Of a DNA stretch of 64,000 nucleotides, positions 25,692 to 34,859 are shown piece after piece (position 1 is the first letter of the stretch; every line of letters starts with the position of its first letter). This DNA comes from Dethiosulfatarculus sandiegensis. GTDB taxonomy: Bacteria; Desulfobacterota; Desulfarculia; Desulfarculales; Desulfarculaceae. Both the position numbers and the translations under genes were made by a program. The notes beneath the pieces are model-generated. The model did no database searches and was not told the DNA's origin. It saw only the letters and a list, made by a program, of their open reading frames with translations. The stretch spans positions 202,796 to 266,795 of the forward strand of contig NZ_AZAC01000078.1 of the NCBI RefSeq assembly GCF_000931935.2, in the 5' to 3' direction.

Positions 25692-26819
25692 TCAACCGGC
25701 CAAGCGCTTGCCGTGGGCTCCCACAATACGGCACAATTCCAAAACCCTGGCAGACAGTTCTTCCGGCCAGGCCGTTCCGGGTCCGGCAGGCAGGGTTTGC
25801 ACCCCTTTTTGCAGAACCGGTTCCACCTTTTCCTTGAAAACAGCCACCGCCTTTTCCAGGACGCCTCCCTTGGTGGCCGCACCCACGGCGTGGTTATGCA
25901 AAACCTCTTTGGGTTCGCATTGGGTGGTGTGCAGGATCAGGTCAAAGCCCCGGGTCAGGATTGTGCGGGCCGCTTCAGCGGGAAAATCGATCTCCTTAAA
26001 ATAATTCTCCACTCCCCTCAACCAGGCCCCGGCGATGTGGGCAAGGAAAAGGGCAAGGTCGCCGGTTATGCCAAAACGGCCGAGTTCTTCGCCTGAAGGC
26101 GGGGTGAAACGGCTGATTTCCCGGCACACGGCCCTCAGAAAACCGCCGACTTGGTTATGGTCAGAGCCGCAACCCTTTGCACTCAGCATGGCGGCCAATC
26201 GGGGAACCACTTCCCACAGGCAGAAAAAGCCGCAGGTGCCGCCGAGCATGGGAACTAAAAGTTCGGGCGGGGACTGGACCATGGCCCCTTGGGAGGCAAA
26301 AATCCTTTGCAGGCGATCCCGGGAAGATTGGGGCCAGTCTCCATAAAAACAAGCCACATAATAGCCTTCATCCCGCACCGCCTCACCCGCAATACGGGTC
26401 ACGTTATTGGGGATGAGGTTCACCACCAGGACATCTGTGCCCAGCACCTTTTGGTACTGGGAGCCGGGCGGCATGGGGGGAAAGGCATAGATCTCGGGCA
26501 AGGGCGCTCCCTTTTGCCTGACTTCGGCAAAATAGCTTGCCAAGGTCAGCTCAATCTCCTTGGGCGCGGCCTGGGGCGGTGGGGCAAAAGCGATGATATC
26601 CGGTTGGTTTTTCTCTAGCGCCTTTAAATTCTCCCCCAGTTGCACCTCTATGCCGAAATGCTTTCTTTTATCCTCAAGTTCAGGTTCATCCAGGGTGGTT
26701 GCCAAGACCCTTTTTCTTAAATCAGGGGCAGTTAAGGCGGTTTTAAAGCAAGGCCAGATAATCTCGAGCAGATTGCCCAGGCCTATAATGCTGAGCCTGA
26801 GTTCTGAATCCGGTTTCAT
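25692..26819 (-). CDS. Pyrroline-5-carboxylate-reductase-like dehydrogenase of unknown substrate
   Basis: Protein of 375 residues with a Rossmann start (LRLSIIGLGNLLEIIWPCF) and a C-terminal helical region like ProC dimerisation domains (GGFLRAV, then HNHAVGAATKGGVLEKAV, where ProC has its SPGGTT segment). It is about 100 residues longer than ProC, and the glycine-rich loop (GLGNLL) departs from the usual GxGxMG. A reductase acting on an imine or ketone with NAD(P)H is plausible, but proline synthesis is not shown. The start follows a G-rich ribosome-binding site. It stands as a single gene. Confidence 0.55.
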   Translation of the reverse strand: MKPDSELRLSIIGLGNLLEIIWPCFKTALTAPDLRKRVLATTLDEPELEDKRKHFGIEVQLGENLKALEKNQPDIIAFAPPPQAAPKEIELTLASYFAEVRQKGAPLPEIYAFPPMPPGSQYQKVLGTDVLVVNLIPNNVTRIAGEAVRDEGYYVACFYGDWPQSSRDRLQRIFASQGAMVQSPPELLVPMLGGTCGFFCLWEVVPRLAAMLSAKGCGSDHNQVGGFLRAVCREISRFTPPSGEELGRFGITGDLALFLAHIAGAWLRGVENYFKEIDFPAEAARTILTRGFDLILHTTQCEPKEVLHNHAVGAATKGGVLEKAVAVFKEKVEPVLQKGVQTLPAGPGTAWPEELSARVLELCRIVGAHGKRLAG

Positions 26820-27005
26820 GGTGCGACCCCCTGGTTGATTTTGAACTGGCTAAATCAAGCCGGCTCGGGGCCTTGGGCCCCGGAGACTGGTTTTAAAGAA
26901 AGGCCGAGATTGCCCGAACCGGGTCTTCCCCTCCACATTTAGTCAATATTACCCCCAAATCCGGGCTGTGGGCATTGATTCAAAAATGCGTTTCGGCTTG
27001 AACAT

Positions 27006-27047
27006 AAAAAAAGCGGAACTGCCTGGTTTAAGCATTCCGCTTTTGTT
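27006..27047 (-). terminator. Intrinsic terminator
   Basis: The stem AAAAGCGGAA (27009-27018) pairs with TTCCGCTTTT (27035-27044) and is followed by a T-run on the minus strand. It lies 40 bp after the stop of the 435-residue gene. Confidence 0.85.
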
Positions 27048-27084
27048 GCCCAAAGCCGGACCGGATTATCCAGCGGCTTAAGGA

Positions 27085-28392
27085 CTATTTAAGATCAAAA
27101 CTCAAAAACCTGGCAAACAAAGGCGAGCGCCTCACTTCAAACGGTTTAAGCCAGTCCAGGGTTTCCCGGCTCGGCAAAAACTGTTTCTCCAAAAGGCCAA
27201 AACCGATCAGGGGGCGCAGAAGCCGGGAGATCAGCATCTGGTGCACCTTTTCATTCCAAAAGGTGTAAGGCGCGCCCACCACTTCCCTTTGCAAGGCCAG
27301 CTTGCGGGCCAGCTGCTCGGGATGACGCCATTCGTTGGGCAGAATAGAAAGGCCGTAAAGGGAATAGGCAATCACATTCTGCAAAAGCGGCGCATCGGGC
27401 ATATCGTCCATGTAGGAAAGGTTGAATTCCCTGAAATGGGTCTTGAACAAAAGAGTGTAAAGATCCTGGGAGCGCCTCTCACTGGAAAGGGTTATGCCCT
27501 TTCTGGTGGTATGGAAGTGACCATCCGTCAAATGCAGACAGCCGGAAAGCTCCAAAAGAACCCTGACCACATGCAGGGGTAGGACATCCTTTTCGTTCAA
27601 CACCTTTTTACGCCGCAGAATAGACTCGATATATCCCGGCGGCAAAGCCATGCGGCTCACCATCTCAGAGACAAACCAGCGGGGCAGATTGCCCCGCAAG
27701 GTGGACTTGACCATACCGGTTTCCGCAACCGCCCTGAGCATGGTCCTGGCCCTGGAGAGAATCGGCGCGGCGGCCAGATCCGCGGGGTTCAAACCGCTGG
27801 TGAGCTTGACCACCCCCAGGCTGCCGCCGTGCCAGTCGTCGTTGATCAGGCGGGAAAACTGGGCCGGGGTCAGTCCGCCCAACTCGGCCAGGGGACGATG
27901 CAGGTGTTCCTCGACCCGGGCCATGACCTGTTCAATATCAGCGGTTGAGGTGCTTTCCTCATAGCGGCCTGCCTGTTTTTCCATCAGAGCAGTCAACTCC
28001 GGAGGAAAGGTGTCTTCCGCAGGCTGTCCGCCCACGGCCAGACGCACCATGGCCAGCCCCAGATCAGTCGAGGCCGGCGTGGGAGTGACTTCATGGATAA
28101 GGTAGCCGGTTAATATCTGTTCAATCTGATCCAACAGGCGATCCAGGTCCAGACAGACTTGGCTTTTACTGGATCGAATAGAGGCCTCGGCAATACAGTC
28201 GGCCAATTCCTCCAACTCGTCATAAGTCAATTTGTGAATAACCCTGCCGTGGCGCACCGGCGCCAGACGCAGCCGCCTGCTGTGATGAGTGGAGAAAAAA
28301 GAAGTCTCCGATATCAGCAGGTTGTGGTCAGTAGGCGACAAAGGCAGGATGATTATGTCGCTGTGAGCAATTGTCTTGCGCTGTCCAGCCAC
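27085..28392 (-). CDS. Hypothetical protein, 435 residues
   Basis: I do not recognise this protein. It is soluble by sequence, with no signal peptide or membrane helix, and is rich in Leu and Arg. Several helical segments are visible; an early one is LTYDELEELADCIAEA. A GTG start is well supported by GGAGGG, and a clean terminator follows, so the gene is real. It stands alone between a P5CR-like gene and a UmuD-like gene on the same strand. The C-terminal 150 residues (LYGLSILPNEWRHPEQLARK onward) contain no catalytic motif I can name. Confidence 0.75.
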   Translation of the reverse strand: MAGQRKTIAHSDIIILPLSPTDHNLLISETSFFSTHHSRRLRLAPVRHGRVIHKLTYDELEELADCIAEASIRSSKSQVCLDLDRLLDQIEQILTGYLIHEVTPTPASTDLGLAMVRLAVGGQPAEDTFPPELTALMEKQAGRYEESTSTADIEQVMARVEEHLHRPLAELGGLTPAQFSRLINDDWHGGSLGVVKLTSGLNPADLAAAPILSRARTMLRAVAETGMVKSTLRGNLPRWFVSEMVSRMALPPGYIESILRRKKVLNEKDVLPLHVVRVLLELSGCLHLTDGHFHTTRKGITLSSERRSQDLYTLLFKTHFREFNLSYMDDMPDAPLLQNVIAYSLYGLSILPNEWRHPEQLARKLALQREVVGAPYTFWNEKVHQMLISRLLRPLIGFGLLEKQFLPSRETLDWLKPFEVRRSPLFARFLSFDLK

Positions 28393-28623
28393 GAGCCCTC
28401 CGTGGGAGTGAGTGTGGTGGATTATTAGGTATCTATCATTTTTCGCGTGTGTTGAAGTGTATCACAATCTGCTAAAAAAGGTGGAAAGAAAAACACCTGC
28501 ATTTTGCGACAAAAAGTCGGCGAGAGGGGCAAAAAACCAGATACTTTGCACCTTCAAGGGGTTATACATTTAGGAAAAAATTATTTTTAAAACCTTATTA
28601 ATCCTAGATGTTTTATAGATTTA

Positions 28624-29055
28624 TTAGCGGCAATGACGAATCACTCCGGCCACCACACCCAGCACCTGAACCTGTTCATGCCCCAATGTAATGGGCCTCA
28701 TTGAGGAATTGGCCGGGACCAGGCGCACCCCTTGCTTGTCCACATAATACTTTTTCAAGGTCACATCGGTTCCGTCAATAAGCGCCACCACCATATTTCC
28801 GTTGTCCGCGGTTTTGCGCTCTTCCACCACAATAACGTCTCCGGATTTTATATGTTCCTCTATCATGGAATCCCCTCTAACTTTCAGGGCAAAGGTCCGG
28901 AAACGCCCCAGCATATCCCTGGGAATCGACACCGACTGTTCAACACAAACAGCCTCAATGGGTTGACCCGCAGCCACTTCCCCCAAAAGCGGCACTTCCA
29001 CCTCATCCATGTTGATTTCCCTGAAACCAAGCTCTTCCAGGCTGGGTTTTGTCAC
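28624..29055 (-). CDS. UmuD/LexA-like S24-family self-processing protein lacking a DNA-binding domain
   Basis: Protein of 143 residues with the LexA/UmuD peptidase fold. The cleavage site is Ala29-Gly30 in GEVAAGQP, the nucleophile Ser63 in RGDSMIEEHI and the general-base Lys101 in TDVTLKKYY. LexA has about 70 extra N-terminal residues forming a winged helix; here only about 28 precede the cleavage site, which is the size of UmuD. No UmuC polymerase gene is adjacent. The GTG at 29055 is preceded by GGGAGG with good spacing. A 14-bp palindrome lies 22 bp upstream and may be an SOS-type operator. Best read as a UmuD homologue. Confidence 0.8.
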   Translation of the reverse strand: MTKPSLEELGFREINMDEVEVPLLGEVAAGQPIEAVCVEQSVSIPRDMLGRFRTFALKVRGDSMIEEHIKSGDVIVVEERKTADNGNMVVALIDGTDVTLKKYYVDKQGVRLVPANSSMRPITLGHEQVQVLGVVAGVIRHCR

Positions 29056-29076
29056 GGCAGCCTCCCATGTGTATAG

Positions 29077-29090
29077 TAAACTTATGTTTA
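29077..29090. promoter_or_regulatory. Palindromic candidate operator
   Basis: TAAAC-TTAT-GTTTA is a perfect palindrome between the divergent UmuD-like gene and the amidohydrolase gene. Its flanks extend the dyad imperfectly (TATAG on the left, CTATA on the right). Given the gene it precedes, a LexA-type operator is plausible but not shown. Confidence 0.4.
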
Positions 29091-29174
29091 GTCTATAAAC
29101 TGAAGCGATGAAAATGTCAAGCAAAGGTCAATGAAATCCTTTACCGGAGAGGATCGGGTTGCTATATTTTGGCC

Positions 29175-30008
29175 ATGATTGTAGATGCCCACACACACAT
29201 ATTCCCACCTGAGGTGGTGAAAGACCGCGAACGTTTTCTGGACGGCGAACCGGCTTTCAAGGCCCTTTACGCCGACCCTAAGGCTCGCATGGTCACAGCC
29301 GAAGGCCTTCTTGATGCCATGGATAACGAGGGCGTGGATATTTCCTGGGCCCTTGGCTTTCCCTGGACCAAGAAAGAAAACGCACGGCTGCACAATGAAT
29401 ACCTGGCCCAGGCTATCAAGGATCAGCCTGAAAGGCTGCGCGGCTTGGGTTGCGTGCCTCCCCAGGCAGACTGGGCGCTTAAGGAAGCCGAGCGCGCTTT
29501 GGGTCTCGGATTACAGGGAATCGGTGAAATCGCCTTTTATTCAGACGATATAGACGTTAATTCCCTGTCTCCACTCTGTTCGCTCTGTGCCGAGAGCGGC
29601 TGTCCGCTTCTGTTGCACACCAATGAACCGGTGGGGCACGCCTACCCGGGCAAGGCTCCCATGAGCCTATCGGCCCTCTATTCCCTGGTGCGCAACAATC
29701 CGGATACCAAGATGGTCCTGGCCCACATGGCGGGAGGGCTTTTCTTTTACTCGCTTCTGAAAAAAGAAGTGCGCCCCGCCCTGGCCAACGTCTGGATCGA
29801 CACTGCGGCCTCCCCCTATCTCTACCGCCCCAGAGCCTATGGCTTGGCAGTGGAGCTTCTGGGGTCGGACAGGGTTCTTCTGGGGTCGGATTATCCCCTT
29901 TTGCCGGTGAGCCGTTATAAAAAGGAACTGGCTTCACCGGAAGCGGCCTTGCCGCCCCAGGCCCAGGAAATGATTTTGGGACATGCGGCCCAGTGGCTGA
30001 TTCCCTGA
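29175..30008 (+). CDS. Amidohydrolase family metal-dependent hydrolase
   Basis: TIM-barrel hydrolase of 277 residues in the amidohydrolase_2 group. The N-terminal metal motif DAHTHIFPP, a later HTNEPVGH, LAHMAGG and the C-terminal GSDYPLLP aspartate match the metal ligands of that group. Substrate is unknown; relatives include decarboxylases and hydrolases of ring compounds. The ATG at 29175 is preferred over TTG at 29169. Its 3' end overlaps the next gene by 16 bp, so it is probably cotranscribed with the yhaO-yhaN-like pair. Confidence 0.85.
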   Translation: MIVDAHTHIFPPEVVKDRERFLDGEPAFKALYADPKARMVTAEGLLDAMDNEGVDISWALGFPWTKKENARLHNEYLAQAIKDQPERLRGLGCVPPQADWALKEAERALGLGLQGIGEIAFYSDDIDVNSLSPLCSLCAESGCPLLLHTNEPVGHAYPGKAPMSLSALYSLVRNNPDTKMVLAHMAGGLFFYSLLKKEVRPALANVWIDTAASPYLYRPRAYGLAVELLGSDRVLLGSDYPLLPVSRYKKELASPEAALPPQAQEMILGHAAQWLIP

Positions 30009-31255
30009 ACAACCGCCGGCTAAAAATACTGCACGCCGCTGACCTCCATCTGGGGGCACCTGTGGCTGTGCCGGATTGCACCCTCTCGCCCCAGGCCGGC
30101 CAGGCCAGGGGCGAGGCGCTTTCCCGCCTGGTGAAAACCGCCATAAGGGAAAAAGCCGACCTGGTTTTTCTGGGGGGAGACGTATTTGATTCCCCCAATC
30201 CCGCACCCGGAGCCCGGTTGACCCTTTTGCGGGCCTTAACCGAACTTGTCTCCCAAAAAATCCGGGTTTTCATAGCACCGGGAAACCACGACCCCCGCAC
30301 CCCTCTATCTGTCTGGGAAAGCCTTCCTCCTGTGGAGGGAGTGCACGTTTTTGCCACCCAGGCCGAAGGCGTGGCCCTGGAAGACCTGGGGGTCTGGGTG
30401 GCGGGCTGCGCCCACAACAGCCGCCATGTGACGGAAGACCTGGCTCAAACCCTGCCGCCGCCACCCTCGGGCCTCACCGGCCTGGCCCTTTTACACTGCG
30501 ACCCGACCGGGGATATTGAAAACCAGGCTCATAAGCCCTATGCGCCTGCCGAACTTTCCCGGTTAAGGCGGGGAGATTTTGCCTTTTGGGGGTTGGGTCA
30601 CTGGCACAGGCCTCAGATCCTGAACAGATCACCGTTGGTATTGATGCCCGGAGCAGTTCAGGGAGCCCACAAAAACGAAACCGGCCCCCACGGGGCCTGG
30701 CTGGTCAAGCTGAGCGGTCAGGCCTGTGAAGCGGATTTCGCACCCCTTTCCCTGATCAACCACCACCGCCTGGACCTTAACCTGGAACCGGGGATCAAGG
30801 ATCTGACAGACCTGGCCTGGCTGATCAGCCAAAAGCTGCCGGAAAAATCCTCGGAGGAAACCGGCATTGAATGCCTTTACCTGGGTCTTTTCGGCCAGAG
30901 CCCTTTATGGCGCTATTTTCAGGGAGCGGAAGCAGATTACAGTGCCGAGGAGTTGAAAAAGGCCCTTGACCTGGCAGGGCTTGAACTCAAGACAGACGGC
31001 CTCTCCCCAATGGCGGACCCGGCTGAACTTGAGGCCGGGGAAGATGTTCTGGCCGGCTTGCTTGCCATGCTGAAAAAAATCCAGGCAGACCCGGAACAAG
31101 CGGCATCCCTTGCCAAGCAAATAAAAAAAAACCTGCACCCCCTGGCTTGTCGGCAAAACAGCGACGACCTTGCAGGCTATATCGGCTCTCTTTTGCCCAA
31201 GGTCAGGGATCTGGCCCTGGCCTCGCTCCTTCCCCCAGAGCAGGAGAAGGAATAA
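29993..31255 (+). CDS. YhaO-like (SbcD-like) metallophosphoesterase
   Basis: Calcineurin-like phosphoesterase of 420 residues related to the nuclease subunit of SbcCD/Mre11-Rad50. The metal-binding motifs are in order: HAADLHLG, LGGDVFDS, PGNHDPR, LLHCD and GHWHRP. The C-terminal 180 residues are a family-specific extension likely to bind the partner ATPase. A GTG start overlaps the amidohydrolase gene, and the stop codon abuts the start of the yhaN-like ATPase. The pair is expected to act on DNA ends; this is inferred from family. Confidence 0.85.
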   Translation: MADSLNNRRLKILHAADLHLGAPVAVPDCTLSPQAGQARGEALSRLVKTAIREKADLVFLGGDVFDSPNPAPGARLTLLRALTELVSQKIRVFIAPGNHDPRTPLSVWESLPPVEGVHVFATQAEGVALEDLGVWVAGCAHNSRHVTEDLAQTLPPPPSGLTGLALLHCDPTGDIENQAHKPYAPAELSRLRRGDFAFWGLGHWHRPQILNRSPLVLMPGAVQGAHKNETGPHGAWLVKLSGQACEADFAPLSLINHHRLDLNLEPGIKDLTDLAWLISQKLPEKSSEETGIECLYLGLFGQSPLWRYFQGAEADYSAEELKKALDLAGLELKTDGLSPMADPAELEAGEDVLAGLLAMLKKIQADPEQAASLAKQIKKNLHPLACRQNSDDLAGYIGSLLPKVRDLALASLLPPEQEKE

Positions 31256-34039
31256 ATGCGGTTTTTGCGCATAACCTCAGGTGGTTTTGGCAAGCTTGCC
31301 TCGGGCAGGTCCTGGGAGCTCAGCCCTGGCCTCAACCTCTTTCAGGCGCCGAACGAATCCGGCAAGAGCACCCTGGTTGAGCTTATCACCGGTTTATTCT
31401 ACGGCTTTGGACCCAAAAAGAACGGTTTTCATCCCTACACCCCCTGGCAAGGGGGAGAAACCGGCGGCGAGCTGGGCTATGAACTTGCCAACCACCGCCG
31501 TTTCACCTTAAGACGCCACCTGACCGGCCGGGGTGAAGACGCGGGTTTATGGGATGAAGCGGGCAATCCCGTAATCTTAAGGGAAGAATCTTTTGGCCGG
31601 GCCCATCTGGGAGTCGATGCCGGGGTTTTCAAGACAGTCACCCGCATATTGCTCGATGATCTGGAACAGGCTTTTAGCGGAAACGGCAAGGAAAAGGCCC
31701 AGACCCAGGAAAGGCTCTTGGGTTTCTTTTTTCAGGAAGCCGCGGCCAAAGGCAGGCTGGCCAATCCCCTTGCGGTTAAGCAGGCCTGGCAAAAACGCGC
31801 CTCCCTGCTATTCAGCCGGGATAAAAGGCAGGGCAAGGAAGACAAAAACCTCCTGGCCCGGCTTGACCAGGCCCATATTGAACTGAGCCGGGCCGGGGAA
31901 AACGAAAAAAAGGCGGAACTTCTGACCCGCCGCCTGGAAGAGCTCAAGCAAGAGCTGAAGGCCCTTGAACAGGACAGGGAAAACAAGGCCCTTCTCCTCA
32001 AGGACTCCCTGGAGCAGATCGAGCAAATCAGGCAGCAGAACCGGGCGCATGCCATTCTAGATGAATTAAAGGAGCTTGGACGGGCCGGAACAACAGGGGA
32101 GGAGGCCTATCAAAAGGCCCTTAATCTGTCGGACCGGATCAAGACCACGGCCCAAACCAAAAGCGAGTTGGGAGAACAGGCCTATTCCGCCCGGACTCAG
32201 GCCAGGGAGATCACCGGCGGCAGACGCCCGGCGGACTGGGCCCAGACCCTGGACCAACTGGCGTTGGGGCTTTTTGCCTGGGAAAACCAGGTTGAGGAAC
32301 TCGAGTCCCTGGAGGCGGAGATAAAAAAAACCGCCCGGGAATTTTCCGAAGAATTCGAGGTCCGGCCTGAGCTGCTGAACCAAAGGGATCCTGATTTCTG
32401 GCAAGGGGTGCAGGAAAAACAGACCGAAATATTGGGTGCAAAAACCTCCCTGCGCCAGGTGGAAGAAGAGATGGAGGGCATGAACCGCCAGGCCGGAGCC
32501 GGTCTGCCCGCCCTTTTTGCGGGGCTTTTTTTCACCCTGGGCGGACTAGGATTGGTTATCTGGTGGCGCTTGACCCAGCCCGGCTCCCTGCCCGCCGTCC
32601 TGGGAGGGATCTCCGCCCTGGTGGGGGCGGGCCTCACCCTGGTGGGCTACACCATGCGCAGCAAGGGCGCTCATTGGCAGGCGGCCCAGGCCAGGCGCGA
32701 ACTGCGTCAAGACCATATGGCGGGGCTTCAAGAAGACTTAAAGGAAATGCTTGAAGGGCTAAACCTGCCCGACCCCCTGTTGGAGCCGGTGAGACTGGAA
32801 CAAGCCATGGGAAAAGCCCAGGAACTGGCTGACAAGGAAAACCTGCTCCATGAAAAACAAGAAGAGCAAGCCCAGGCCAGGGAACGCATAGACCAGACCC
32901 TGAAATCTTTGGGAGTGGAGCTTTCCCCGACGCTTTCGCCTGCTGCAGAGGTTCTGAGCCAAATCATGCAAAATAAAACCCTGGGGCATTTCCAAAGAGT
33001 TCCGGGCTACAGCTTTTTTGATTTCCTGAAGCGGAGGGCCTGGAATTCCCTGGACGAGGATGATTTAGGCCCAACCGGCGCCATGTCGCCCCACGATGCC
33101 CTGCAAAAAGCCAGGCAGGCTTGTCGCCAGGCAGACCGCTTGTCGCTTAAGGCCGACGACCTGGAAAAGCGGGCCGCCCAGACAGGTGAAGAATTGCAGG
33201 ACCTGGAAAAACAGTTTGCCGAACTCTGCGACCGGGAGGGGCAGCCGGATCTCGCCGCCCTTAAGAAGGCAAGGGAGCGAGGCTCAAAATCTGCGGAATT
33301 AAAGGCCAAACTGGAAGAAGTTCAAAAGAGCCCGCTAAAAGTAGGCACAGCCCTGCCGGATCTGAACCAGGCCGAAAAAAACGCGGAAGATATAAAGCAA
33401 AGACTGGCCCAAATAGACCAAAAGGCCCTGGAGCTTGGCAGGGAAAGGGGCCAGACCGAAGAAAAACTGGACCACCTGAGCAGACAGACAACAATGGCCC
33501 AGGCTGCCGAGAATCTAAGCGCCCTGGAGCAAAAAAGGTCTCTTCTGGCCAGGGAATATGACACCCTGGTTCTGGCTGATGAACTCCTGGGCGCGGCCAT
33601 GGATCAATTCAGGACCCGCTCCCAGCCCGCGCTTTTCAAAAGGGCCGCCAAATATCTGGCCATAGCCACAGACGGGGCCTATGAATGGCTGGGAAGCGAT
33701 TTCTTTAACCTGGACCGCAAAAAGGAGCCCACCCTAAGGGCGGGAAGCGGTCCCGGCTCTGCCGAAAGAGAGGCCTCGATTCTTTCCCGTGGGGCCAGGG
33801 ACCAGCTCTACCTTTGTCTGCGTCTGGCCCTGGCTGATGAAATCACCCATAATTCAGAACCGCTGCCCCTTATTCTCGATGACCCGCTGGTGAACTTCGA
33901 CCCCAAACGCCTGTGGAACACCATGCGCATGTTGGCCCATATTGCCAAGAAAAGGCAGGTCCTGTTTTTCACCTGTCACGAACTGCAAGCCGGTATGCTT
34001 AAAAAAGCCGGTCCCTGCCAAGTGCTCGACCTGATCTGA
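31256..34039 (+). CDS. YhaN-like (SbcC/Rad50-like) AAA ATPase with membrane hairpin
   Basis: Large SMC-like ATPase of 927 residues. The N-terminal Walker A is PNESGKSTLVE, followed by the YGFGPKKNGFHPY segment typical of YhaN. Long charged coiled coils (about 200-390 and 490-800) surround two hydrophobic segments near 420-465 (LPALFAGLFFTLGGLGLVIW and a second one), a feature of this family that suggests membrane attachment. The ABC signature region SRGARDQLYLCLRLA and Walker B LPLILDDPLVNFD are intact at the C-terminus. It begins directly after the YhaO-like gene, so the two probably form a nuclease-ATPase complex in DNA repair. Confidence 0.88.
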   Translation: MRFLRITSGGFGKLASGRSWELSPGLNLFQAPNESGKSTLVELITGLFYGFGPKKNGFHPYTPWQGGETGGELGYELANHRRFTLRRHLTGRGEDAGLWDEAGNPVILREESFGRAHLGVDAGVFKTVTRILLDDLEQAFSGNGKEKAQTQERLLGFFFQEAAAKGRLANPLAVKQAWQKRASLLFSRDKRQGKEDKNLLARLDQAHIELSRAGENEKKAELLTRRLEELKQELKALEQDRENKALLLKDSLEQIEQIRQQNRAHAILDELKELGRAGTTGEEAYQKALNLSDRIKTTAQTKSELGEQAYSARTQAREITGGRRPADWAQTLDQLALGLFAWENQVEELESLEAEIKKTAREFSEEFEVRPELLNQRDPDFWQGVQEKQTEILGAKTSLRQVEEEMEGMNRQAGAGLPALFAGLFFTLGGLGLVIWWRLTQPGSLPAVLGGISALVGAGLTLVGYTMRSKGAHWQAAQARRELRQDHMAGLQEDLKEMLEGLNLPDPLLEPVRLEQAMGKAQELADKENLLHEKQEEQAQARERIDQTLKSLGVELSPTLSPAAEVLSQIMQNKTLGHFQRVPGYSFFDFLKRRAWNSLDEDDLGPTGAMSPHDALQKARQACRQADRLSLKADDLEKRAAQTGEELQDLEKQFAELCDREGQPDLAALKKARERGSKSAELKAKLEEVQKSPLKVGTALPDLNQAEKNAEDIKQRLAQIDQKALELGRERGQTEEKLDHLSRQTTMAQAAENLSALEQKRSLLAREYDTLVLADELLGAAMDQFRTRSQPALFKRAAKYLAIATDGAYEWLGSDFFNLDRKKEPTLRAGSGPGSAEREASILSRGARDQLYLCLRLALADEITHNSEPLPLILDDPLVNFDPKRLWNTMRMLAHIAKKRQVLFFTCHELQAGMLKKAGPCQVLDLI

Positions 34040-34043
34040 ACCG

Positions 34044-34088
34044 GGCCGGATAGTCTCCCCCGTCCGGCTGCTGCTACGGGCTTTTTTT
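34044..34088 (+). terminator. Intrinsic terminator after yhaN-like gene
   Basis: The short stem CCCGT (34059-34063) pairs with ACGGG (34076-34080) and is followed by a C and seven T. A competing stem GCCGGA/TCCGGC lies just upstream. It ends at the convergent cobS stop. Confidence 0.6.
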
Positions 34089-34825
34089 CATCCCAGGGCG
34101 CAGAAGCTGAGCAGCACCACCGCCTCGGACAATTCAATGGCGGCGCCCAGGTTGTCCCCGGTCACCCCGCCCAGGCGGCGCTTGAACCAAAGTCCCAGGA
34201 TCAGCCCCAGCACAGCCACCCAAAAGGCGGCCACCAGGCCTTTAAGCCCGGCCAACAGACCTGCCGCGGCCAAGGCGGTGATGGTGGAGGCAAAAAAGGG
34301 CGTGAGGTTTTGAACCTGGGCATGGGCCGCGCCCAGCCCCTTGCCGGGTGTGGCCGGAGGCATCAGGACCGAAAGAGCGGCGGCCAGGGCCCTGGCCAAA
34401 GGCGGAGCCACCAGAAGAGCGGTCACGGCGGTCTCCGGAGAAAGAGAGGCCAAGGCCCCGAACTTGATCATAAAAAGGCCGCAGACCGCCGAAAGGCCAA
34501 AGGAGCCCAGGTGGCTGTCTTTCATGATCTCCAAGGCCCGTTCCCGGCTGGTCATATGCACCAGGGCATCTGCTGAATCAGCCAACCCGTCTATATGTAA
34601 AAAACGGCTGGAGGCGGCCCAAATAAAAATCATAAGCGCGGCCACGGCCAAGGGGGGGAACAACTGTTGAAACAGATAACCCGCCAGGGCCAGAAAGCCG
34701 CCCATGATAAGCCCCACCAGACCAAACCAGGACCTGGCCCTGGAGAAATCACCCGGCATGGCTGCGTATTTAGAGCGCAGGGTGATGATGGTTAGAAACT
34801 GCAGGGCCAGGAGAAAATCGCCCAA
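34088..34825 (-). CDS. cobS: Adenosylcobinamide-GDP ribazoletransferase (cobalamin synthase)
   Basis: Integral membrane enzyme joining adenosylcobinamide-GDP and alpha-ribazole in the last steps of cobalamin assembly. It has 245 residues and several membrane helices. Family marks are FLLALQFLTIIT at the start, the acidic HIDGLADSADAL motif that binds metal and nucleotide, KDSHLGSFG and GGVTGDNLGA. I chose a TTG start at 34825 because GGGAGG lies five bases upstream and the length then matches the family; a longer frame to 34969 crosses a row of hairpins. It is the last gene of cobU-cobT-cobS. Confidence 0.9.
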   Translation of the reverse strand: MGDFLLALQFLTIITLRSKYAAMPGDFSRARSWFGLVGLIMGGFLALAGYLFQQLFPPLAVAALMIFIWAASSRFLHIDGLADSADALVHMTSRERALEIMKDSHLGSFGLSAVCGLFMIKFGALASLSPETAVTALLVAPPLARALAAALSVLMPPATPGKGLGAAHAQVQNLTPFFASTITALAAAGLLAGLKGLVAAFWVAVLGLILGLWFKRRLGGVTGDNLGAAIELSEAVVLLSFCALG

Positions 34826-34859
34826 AAGATCCTCCCTAAAGTTAATACAATGATCCAGC

